This document shows positions 1 through 5,306 of a stretch of 5,306 nucleotides of DNA, one piece after another. The position numbers and the translations under genes are program-made. A model generated the notes under the pieces. It saw nothing but the letters and a program-made list of their open reading frames with translations. It was not told where the DNA came from and made no database searches. The first letter of the stretch is position 1. Every line of letters begins with the position of its first letter. Source of the DNA: Bacteroidales bacterium (GTDB taxonomy: Bacteria > Bacteroidota > Bacteroidia > Bacteroidales > FEN-979); NCBI GenBank assembly GCA_023231065.1, contig JALNWE010000123.1, positions 1 to 5,306 on the forward strand, given 5' to 3'.

Positions 1-2010
1 AGTGGGCTGAAGATAGGCTGGTTTGATCATCTCTAAAAACCAGGAGCAGAAATCGTCCCAGACCAGCTTGTATGCAGCCATTAATGCTTCCGATAAGCGG
101 TAATCGTTAAACAAGGCATTGATGTTCTGTAAGGAAGAATTGAAAACAGCATCGAACCAACGAATGGATATCTGATTGACCCCTGGTTGCGCTAGCGACA
201 AATCAACCTGCCAGCCCTTGACCAGCCGCATCGCGTTCCATATCTTATTACAGAAATTCCGTCCTTGCCCGATCAACCCTTCATCATATAAAAGATCGTT
301 CCCTGCCGGGGAACAAAGCAACATTCCCACACGTACTGCATCAGCGCCGTACTGCCTGATCAATTCAAGAGGTTCAGGGGAATTTCCAAGAGATTTTGAC
401 ATTTTCCTGCCTTGTTTGTCCCTGACGATCCCGGTAAAATAGACATTTTTAAAGGGTATGGCTTTCCTGTATTCCCATCCTGCCATGACCATCCTTGCTA
501 CCCAGAAAAAAATGATTTCAGGAGCAGTAATCAAATCATCGGTTGGGTAATAATACTTAATATCAGGATTGTCGGGATGACGGATACCATCAAACACCGA
601 GATTGGCCATAACCAGCTTGAAAACCAGGTATCCAAAACATCTTCGTCCTGCTTTAAATCGTCAATTGAAAGATCTGCTCTTTGATTTTGATATTTCGAC
701 CTGGCCAGTTCAAATGCTTCCTCTTTTGACCGGGCAACAAAAAAATCCCCATCCGGAAGATAATAAGCCGGGATTCTGTGTCCCCACCATAACTGTCGCG
801 AAATACACCAATCTGTCACGTTTTCCATCCAATGACGGTACATATTTTTATACTTTGGGGGATGGAAACGGATAATATCGTTTTCAACAAGATCAAGAGC
901 AGGTTTTGCCAGTTGGCCCATCTTCATAAACCATTGAACGGATATCCGGGGTTCAATCACCTCATCTGTACGTTCAGAATAACCGACCTTATTGTTATAA
1001 TCCTCAATTTTAACGATGTGTCCCTCATGTTTCAGATCCTGAGTAATCTTTTCCCTCACTGTAAAACGGTCCTCGCCAATGTAAAGCTGAGCCGCCTGGC
1101 TCATGGTCCCATTAGGATTAAAGGTGTCGATCACCTCAAGTTTGTATTTCAAACCCAGGTTATAATCGTTGATATCATGAGCTGGTGTTACTTTTAAAGC
1201 GCCCGTTCCGAATTCACGGTCGACATATTCATCAAAAATTACCGGAATTGACCGGTTTATTAATGGTACCAGCATCCGTCTCCCTTTGAGGGTACGATAC
1301 CGTTCATCTTCAGGGTGGACACAGATTGCTGTATCCCCCAGAATCGTTTCCGGGCGTGTTGTTGCTACCGTAACCCACTCATTCTCTGTCCCTTCAACCC
1401 GATATCGAACGTAATATAGTTTAGAATTGACCTCTTTATAGATGACTTCTTCATCCGAAACAGCCGTCAATGCTTTCGGATCCCAGTTTACCATTCGAAT
1501 ACCCCTGTATATCAAACCCTTATTATAAAGATCGATAAATACATCAATGACCGACTCATAGAGCGCTTCATCCATGGTAAAACGAGTCCTTTCCCAATCA
1601 CAGGAAGCGCCTAGTTTTTTCAACTGTTCGAGGATAATGCCACCATGTTTTGCTTTCCATTTCCATGCATGATCCAGGAACTCATTACGTGTAAGGCTGG
1701 CTTTATCAATGCCTTCATCACGAAGCTTTCCAACAACTTTTGCTTCAGTAGCGATGGAAGCATGATCGGTTCCTGGTACCCAACAGGCATTTTTCCCAAA
1801 CATCCGGGCCCGGCGAACAAGAATATCCTGTATCGTATTGTTTAGCATATGACCCATGTGCAATACTCCCGTAACATTAGGAGGCGGAATAACAATACAA
1901 AAAGGTTCCCGTCCATCAGGAACAGAATGAAAAAATCCCTGTTTCATCCAATAGTCATACCATTTGTCCTCCACTTTGGAAGGATCGTACTTGGAAGCAA
2001 ATTCCATCAT
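1..2010 (-). CDS. valS: Valyl-tRNA synthetase (ValRS), N-terminal 670 codons; 3' end outside the window
   Basis: Class Ia aminoacyl-tRNA synthetase that charges tRNA-Val with valine in the cytoplasm and edits mischarged threonine. The frame is open from the start at 2010 to the left edge with no stop or frameshift. Seen: PPPNVTGVLHMGH with the HIGH-type motif HMGH at residues 51-54 (1849-1860); GTDHASIATEA (80-90); NWDPKALTAVSDEEV; the CP1 editing domain with TTRPET (217-222), GTGALKVTPAHD (268-279) and NDYNLG; DWCISRQLWWGHRIP (400-414); DTWFSSWLWP (460-469); and KMSKS at 536-540 (391-405) followed by LGNSPEPLELI. The fragment ends in the anticodon-binding domain (WDDFCSWFLEMIKPAYL). About 200 residues should be missing if it has the usual bacterial length of 870-950, including the C-terminal coiled coil. 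Two ATG codons stand in tandem at 2010 and 2007; either could be the start. It lies 52 bases after the DUF58 gene. Confidence 0.97.
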   Translation of the reverse strand, partial: MMEFASKYDPSKVEDKWYDYWMKQGFFHSVPDGREPFCIVIPPPNVTGVLHMGHMLNNTIQDILVRRARMFGKNACWVPGTDHASIATEAKVVGKLRDEGIDKASLTRNEFLDHAWKWKAKHGGIILEQLKKLGASCDWERTRFTMDEALYESVIDVFIDLYNKGLIYRGIRMVNWDPKALTAVSDEEVIYKEVNSKLYYVRYRVEGTENEWVTVATTRPETILGDTAICVHPEDERYRTLKGRRMLVPLINRSIPVIFDEYVDREFGTGALKVTPAHDINDYNLGLKYKLEVIDTFNPNGTMSQAAQLYIGEDRFTVREKITQDLKHEGHIVKIEDYNNKVGYSERTDEVIEPRISVQWFMKMGQLAKPALDLVENDIIRFHPPKYKNMYRHWMENVTDWCISRQLWWGHRIPAYYLPDGDFFVARSKEEAFELARSKYQNQRADLSIDDLKQDEDVLDTWFSSWLWPISVFDGIRHPDNPDIKYYYPTDDLITAPEIIFFWVARMVMAGWEYRKAIPFKNVYFTGIVRDKQGRKMSKSLGNSPEPLELIRQYGADAVRVGMLLCSPAGNDLLYDEGLIGQGRNFCNKIWNAMRLVKGWQVDLSLAQPGVNQISIRWFDAVFNSSLQNINALFNDYRLSEALMAAYKLVWDDFCSWFLEMIKPAYLQPT

Positions 2011-2015
2011 TATAC

Positions 2016-2023
2016 CAAATTTA
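2016..2023 (-). promoter_or_regulatory. Candidate valS promoter, -7 element immediately before the start codon
   Basis: TAAATTTG on the minus strand matches TAnnTTTG exactly. With a 19-base spacer, 2043-2046 reads TTTA, three of four matches to the -33 TTTG element. The transcription start would fall at about 2009-2012, on or next to the valS ATG at 2010, implying a leaderless or nearly leaderless mRNA. The surrounding DNA is AT-rich, so a chance match is quite possible, and valS could instead be read from upstream of the DUF58 gene across the 52-base gap. Confidence 0.3.
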
Positions 2024-2062
2024 AAAGAAGGGGCAAAATTAGTAAAAAACAGCTTAACAGGA

Positions 2063-3010
2063 CTAAAATAACCGGTTTCGTTTTACCAGATATGGTAGGA
2101 GCACTTGCTCAAACCCTGCATTAATGTCAGCCTCGACCATATCAATTTGATATTGGCCACACCGTAAACGAAGTTCATCACGGAACCTGGTGATGGCATT
2201 TACATATTGTTCCTTCAGCTTATATGGGACTACCCGGACTTGCTCACCGCTTTCGAGGTCAATGAACTTATATGGCCGGTCGTCAAAATTAAAATCAATC
2301 TCCTTATTTTTATCCACAACATGAAAGAGGATCACTTCATGTTTATTATGTTTCAGGTGTTGCAAAGCAGAAAACAAGTATTCACTGTTTTCTTTGTTTT
2401 CAAACATATCGCTGAAAATAATAACCAACGATCTTTTATGGATCCGTTCCGAAAGTTCATGAATGGTTTGTGCAGCCATTGTCCCATGGATATTACCCGG
2501 TGGACGGGGCACCAGCAATTTTTCCAATTCCGAAAAAAGATAACGATTGTGGATGGCATTGGATTTCACAGGTGTATGCAATTCGACAACATCAGAAAAT
2601 ACGCTGATCCCGGAAGCGTCTCTTTGTTTATGCAAAAGGTAAATCAGCGCTGCGGCAACATAAACCGAAAAGGTGATTTTATTGGGATGGTCAATATCAG
2701 GTTTTGAAAGGACCGGATAATGCATGGAGGAAGAATTATCAATAAAAATCTGGCACCGCAGGTTCGTTTCTTCCTCGTATCTTTTGCTATATAAACGATC
2801 TGTCCGCCCATATAGTTTCCAATCAATATCCCTGACCGATTCACCCGTATTGTAAAGACGATGTTCAGCAAACTCAACACTGAATCCATGAAACGGACTC
2901 TTATGTAAACCTGTGATAAAGCCTTCAACAACCTGCCGGGCAAAAAACTCAAGGGAGGAAAATTGTTCTAACCTGGTCCGATCAATTGCTGGCACCATCC
3001 TCTCGGGCAT
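2063..3010 (-). CDS. DUF58-domain protein with a von Willebrand factor A-like fold, complete, 315 aa
   Basis: Soluble DUF58 (PF01882) protein; the biochemical role of the family is not established. Members often pair with MoxR-type AAA+ ATPases and are thought to act as vWA-like scaffolds or substrate adaptors. Seen: the N-terminal block ARQVVEGFITGLHKSPFHGFS (23-44) and the hallmark GESVRDIDWKLYGRTDRLY (56-74), followed by KRYEEETNLR; then the vWA-like core with DNSSS at 91-95 (2726-2740), a DxSxS MIDAS motif, Thr177 in GNIHGT, and Asp201 in IIFSD, so all MIDAS positions look intact. No membrane segment or signal peptide is apparent, unlike larger DUF58 proteins that have N-terminal transmembrane helices. 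The start at 3010 is 12 bases after the trxA stop; a second ATG at 2998 (Met5) is an alternative. No Shine-Dalgarno sequence is present. No MoxR gene is in the window. Family assignment is firm; function is unknown. Confidence 0.92.
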   Translation of the reverse strand: MPERMVPAIDRTRLEQFSSLEFFARQVVEGFITGLHKSPFHGFSVEFAEHRLYNTGESVRDIDWKLYGRTDRLYSKRYEEETNLRCQIFIDNSSSMHYPVLSKPDIDHPNKITFSVYVAAALIYLLHKQRDASGISVFSDVVELHTPVKSNAIHNRYLFSELEKLLVPRPPGNIHGTMAAQTIHELSERIHKRSLVIIFSDMFENKENSEYLFSALQHLKHNKHEVILFHVVDKNKEIDFNFDDRPYKFIDLESGEQVRVVPYKLKEQYVNAITRFRDELRLRCGQYQIDMVEADINAGFEQVLLPYLVKRNRLF

Positions 3011-3022
3011 CCGGAATTTCTT

Positions 3023-3340
3023 CTAAATATACTTTTCAATCAATGCCTTATAGGAAGCTTTTGGCACAGCCCCAACCTGTTTGTCGACGACCTGCCCATT
3101 CTTAAAAAACAGGACAGTAGGGATGTTCCTGACTTTATAAAGAGCCGTGGTGGAGGGATTTTCATCTACATTCATTTCACCTACTACGATCCGGCCTTCA
3201 TATTCTGCAGCCAATTCATGAATTATGGGAGAGACCATCCGACAAGGGCCACACCATTCAGCAGAAAGGTCAACAACAGCAAGTTTATCGCTTTTTACGA
3301 CCTTTTCATCAAAATTTGAATCTGAGAACGTTTCGAACAT
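3023..3340 (-). CDS. trxA: Thioredoxin (Trx), complete, 105 aa
   Basis: Small cytoplasmic dithiol-disulfide oxidoreductase that reduces protein disulfides and is recharged by thioredoxin reductase (not in the window). The length matches the family (E. coli Trx is about 108 residues). Seen: the WCGPC active site at residues 29-33 (3242-3256), with Cys30 as the expected nucleophile and Cys33 as the resolving Cys; the buried acid Asp24 (E. coli Asp26); the cis-proline Pro74 in NIPT; and the FFKNGQVV and GAVPK strands and turn near the C-terminus. There is no signal peptide or lipobox, so this is the cytoplasmic form and not a TlpA/ResA-like periplasmic protein. The E. coli Trp28 position is Ser26 here (VDLSAEWCGPC), a substitution seen in some other thioredoxins. 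The ATG at 3340 is the only start that leaves the first beta strand intact. It lies 79 bases after dnaE and 12 bases before the DUF58 gene, so co-transcription with the latter is likely. Confidence 0.97.
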   Translation of the reverse strand: MFETFSDSNFDEKVVKSDKLAVVDLSAEWCGPCRMVSPIIHELAAEYEGRIVVGEMNVDENPSTTALYKVRNIPTVLFFKNGQVVDKQVGAVPKASYKALIEKYI

Positions 3341-3379
3341 GTTTTCTTATTTATTATTTGTTATACAGGAATTTAGCTA

Positions 3380-3387
3380 CAAAATTA
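3380..3387 (-). promoter_or_regulatory. Candidate trxA promoter, Bacteroidota-type -7 element
   Basis: TAATTTTG on the minus strand matches the Bacteroidota primary-sigma -7 consensus TAnnTTTG exactly. Its 3' end is 39 bases before the trxA ATG, which would put the transcription start near 3373-3376 and give a leader of roughly 33-36 bases. That leader is A/T-rich (AATAATAAATAAG just before the ATG) and has no Shine-Dalgarno sequence, as is usual in this phylum. No TTTG is visible at the expected -33 distance (3407-3410 reads AATG), so the call rests on one element only. Confidence 0.38.
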
Positions 3388-3392
3388 AAAAA

Positions 3393-3404
3393 AAATCCGG
3401 ATTT
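3393..3404. repeat. 12-base perfect palindrome in the dnaE-trxA gap
   Basis: AAATCCGGATTT is a perfect inverted repeat 15 bases after the dnaE stop. On the minus strand its last three T belong to a run of nine T that leads into the candidate trxA -7 element. Read as RNA it could form only four A-U pairs (plus one G-U) around a CCGG loop, so it would be a very weak terminator. As DNA it falls within the -33/-7 spacer region of the proposed trxA promoter, a position compatible with an operator. Neither role is demonstrated, and a chance palindrome of this size is plausible. Confidence 0.3.
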
Positions 3405-3419
3405 CACATTTGTCTCTTA

Positions 3420-5306
3420 CTATTCTCCAATTATATGAATCCGTATATCGGACAATTTTGAAAGTTCGCGGATCATCTCTTTGGCATTTACCTTGTATTT
3501 CCTTGATGGAAGGTCAATGGTTATATTTTCGGAATAATCCTGAATTTTAACCCTAAGGGAACACCTTCCCTTATTTTGTAAAGCCAGGGTATGTATCGTA
3601 TGGATCTTGTCCACCGTGAGTTCATTGATCTCAATGGTCAATATAAGAACTTTGGCAAGTTTTTCCATTACCTCCGACAAAAGCAGAACTGAATTCACCC
3701 TGATGACCAATTGATCCGGATTGTCAAACCGCGATTCAACCCGCGCTTTAATAAAAAGATACTGGCCATCATTCAGCAAATGTTTCCATTTCAAATAATC
3801 TTCAGAGAAAACAGTCAGTGTAATAAAATTAAAATAATCTTCTACGATAAATGACCCGTACTGTTTCCCGGTTTTCCCTGTTTTATGTTTAACCTCAATT
3901 ACAATCCCGGCAAAAATCACTTCTTTCCCCTTCAGGGGTTTCAAATCCTGCTTCAGATCTTCAATGGTAACATTACAGAATTGCTCCAATTCCATCCGGT
4001 ATTCATCCAGCGGGTGGCCACTCATATAAAAGCCAGTCACTTCCTTCTCGTATTTTAATTGTTCCAGCTTAGTCCAGGGACGGCAATCAGGTAAATTGAA
4101 TTCTTCAAAATGAACCTCTTCGGCATCGCCAAACAAAGACTGTTGGAGCGAATCTTTTCGTGTATGGAAATCAGTTGCATGCTTGATGATCTTTTCAAGA
4201 AATATGATATCATCGCTGTTTTCCTGATAAAAATACTGAGCCCGGTGTGTATTCTCAAAACAATCGAAAGCGCCTGCTTTTGCCAACGATTCCATACACC
4301 TTTTGTTGACTGTATGGGAATTTATCCGTCGTGAAAGATCAAAAATACTCAGGTAAGGTCCATTTTTCTCTCTTTCTTCAACAATACCCTGGACCGCGCC
4401 CTCCCCGACATTTTTAATTCCAGCCATCCCAAACCGGATCTCTCCCTTTTTATTTGCAACGAACGCCTGGATGCTTTCGTTGACATCAGGCCCCAATACA
4501 GGTATCCCCATCCGCTTACATTCATCCAGATAAAGGGTTATCTCCTTCAGATCCGTGAGGTTACGGCTTAATACAGCGGCCATAAATTCATGCGGGTAAT
4601 GGGCTTTCAGCCAGGCCATCCGGTAGGCCACATAGGCGTAACACGTCGAATGCGATTTATTAAAAGCATAATTTGCAAAGGCTTCCCAATCCTTCCATAT
4701 CTTAGTAACAACAGCTTCGTCATGACCCTTATTTTTACATCCTTCAAAAAATTTGGGTCTAAGGTCGCTCATCATGGCCTCGATTTTCTTTCCCATCGCT
4801 TTACGCAAAGAATCTGCCTGCCCCTTGGTAAATCCAGCCAACTCCTGGGAGAGTAACATGACCTGCTCCTGATAAACGGTAATCCCATAGGTATCCTTCA
4901 GATACTTTTCCATCACCGGAATATCGTAAGTGATCTTCTCCTTACCAAGTTTCCTGTTAATGAAACTTGGAATATATTCCATGGGCCCTGGCCTGTAAAG
5001 GGCATTCATGGCGATGAGATCTTCAATTTTATTGGGTTTCAACTCACGGAGATACTTTTTCATCCCGTCCGATTCAAACTGAAATATTCCGGTAGTCCTC
5101 CCCTGACTAAAAAGCTCATAGGTCGAAGCATCATCAAATGGTATAGTCTCAATATCCACCCCCGTCCCATGGGTAGCCCTGATGTTATTCAGGGCATCCC
5201 TGATGATAGCCAAGGTCTTTAATCCGAGAAAATCCATCTTAAGCATCCCCACTTTCTCGATGTATGAACCGTCAAATTGGGTGATAAATAATTTAGATTC
5301 CTTCGA
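3420..5306 (-). CDS. dnaE: DNA polymerase III subunit alpha (DnaE), C-terminal part; 5' end outside the window
   Basis: Catalytic subunit of the replicative polymerase. The frame is open to the right edge, giving 628 codons; the GTG at 5252 is internal, since the 18 codons before it (TQFDGSYIEKVG) continue the family alignment. The PHP domain and the first two catalytic Asp lie outside. Seen, in residues of this fragment: MDFLGLKTL near 24-32, whose Asp25 (5232-5234) corresponds to the third palm Asp (E. coli D555); TGIFQFESDG and LYRPGPMEYIPSF in the fingers region; YQEQVM; NYAFNKSHSTCYAYVAYR near 212-229; a helix-hairpin-helix around GIKNVGEGAV (296-305); QQSLF (388-392, at 4131-4145), a good match to the beta-clamp-binding pentapeptide; GFYMSGHPLD; an OB-fold about 459-543; and a final domain of about 85 residues in the position of the tau-binding domain. 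The distance from the third Asp to the stop (about 600 residues) matches E. coli DnaE. It ends in tandem in-frame stops, TAG TAA. Confidence 0.97.
   Translation of the reverse strand, partial: SKESKLFITQFDGSYIEKVGMLKMDFLGLKTLAIIRDALNNIRATHGTGVDIETIPFDDASTYELFSQGRTTGIFQFESDGMKKYLRELKPNKIEDLIAMNALYRPGPMEYIPSFINRKLGKEKITYDIPVMEKYLKDTYGITVYQEQVMLLSQELAGFTKGQADSLRKAMGKKIEAMMSDLRPKFFEGCKNKGHDEAVVTKIWKDWEAFANYAFNKSHSTCYAYVAYRMAWLKAHYPHEFMAAVLSRNLTDLKEITLYLDECKRMGIPVLGPDVNESIQAFVANKKGEIRFGMAGIKNVGEGAVQGIVEEREKNGPYLSIFDLSRRINSHTVNKRCMESLAKAGAFDCFENTHRAQYFYQENSDDIIFLEKIIKHATDFHTRKDSLQQSLFGDAEEVHFEEFNLPDCRPWTKLEQLKYEKEVTGFYMSGHPLDEYRMELEQFCNVTIEDLKQDLKPLKGKEVIFAGIVIEVKHKTGKTGKQYGSFIVEDYFNFITLTVFSEDYLKWKHLLNDGQYLFIKARVESRFDNPDQLVIRVNSVLLLSEVMEKLAKVLILTIEINELTVDKIHTIHTLALQNKGRCSLRVKIQDYSENITIDLPSRKYKVNAKEMIRELSKLSDIRIHIIGE

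Noticed and set aside
176..875. Three overlapping plus-strand open frames of 66-90 codons
   Set aside because: They are antisense to valS, covering the KMSKS region and the segments before it; no coding signature of their own is visible.
832..1197. 121-codon open frame on the plus strand
   Set aside because: It is antisense to the valS editing and catalytic regions, which translate without interruption. The translation shows no recognisable domain.
2011..2062. Terminator after the DUF58 gene
   Set aside because: There is a run of six T on the minus strand (2044-2049 region), but no GC-rich inverted repeat precedes it, so no stable hairpin can be drawn.
2207..2707. 166-codon open frame on the plus strand
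   Set aside because: It lies wholly antisense to the DUF58 gene, whose protein matches its family over its full length. The plus-strand translation resembles no family I recognise and has no upstream promoter-like sequence, so it is a shadow.
3011..3022. Shine-Dalgarno site for the DUF58 gene
   Set aside because: The 12 bases between trxA and the ATG read AAGAAATTCCGG, with no GGAGG-like core at a suitable distance. This is consistent with the A-rich, SD-less starts of the other genes.
3242..3256. Thioredoxin as a periplasmic TlpA/ResA-type protein
   Set aside because: The 105-residue protein has no signal peptide, lipobox or membrane anchor, and its length and WCGPC site are those of a cytoplasmic thioredoxin.
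3420..5252. GTG at 5252 as the start of a short, complete polymerase-like gene
   Set aside because: The frame continues to the window edge, and the 18 codons upstream encode residues expected in DnaE just before the MDFLGLKTL motif. The gene is therefore cut by the window, not truncated in nature.

Overview
The window is an ordinary chromosomal housekeeping segment from a bacterium that is most likely a member of the Bacteroidota. All four genes lie on the minus strand, so it reads right to left as dnaE, trxA, a DUF58 gene, then valS. The lineage call rests on three things: the ValRS sequence has the Bacteroidota-like form of several conserved stretches (GTDHASIATEA after the HIGH motif, QWFMKM, DWCISRQLWWGHRIPAYY); no gene start has a Shine-Dalgarno-like sequence and the leaders are A-rich; and two gene starts are preceded by a match to the Bacteroidota -7 promoter element TAnnTTTG. 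By eye the base composition is moderately AT-rich.

Layout: 5306-3420 is the C-terminal 628 codons of dnaE (replicative DNA polymerase III alpha), open at the right edge. A 79-base gap (3419-3341) holds a perfect 12-base palindrome and a candidate trxA promoter. 3340-3023 is a complete thioredoxin. Twelve bases later, 3010-2063 is a complete soluble DUF58 protein with an apparently intact metal-binding (MIDAS) site. After a 52-base gap with a possible promoter almost on top of the start codon, 2010-1 is the first 670 codons of valS, cut by the left edge.

Functionally the genes are replication (dnaE), redox (trxA), an uncharacterised vWA-like scaffold (DUF58) and translation (valS). trxA and the DUF58 gene are close enough to share one transcript. 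dnaE and valS may be separately transcribed, although every gap is small enough that read-through is possible. No RNA genes, mobile elements, CRISPR arrays or transfer signatures are visible, and no gene-free stretch exceeds 80 bases. I did not find a novel system; the points most worth a look are the DUF58 protein beside thioredoxin without a MoxR partner in view, and a possibly leaderless valS.
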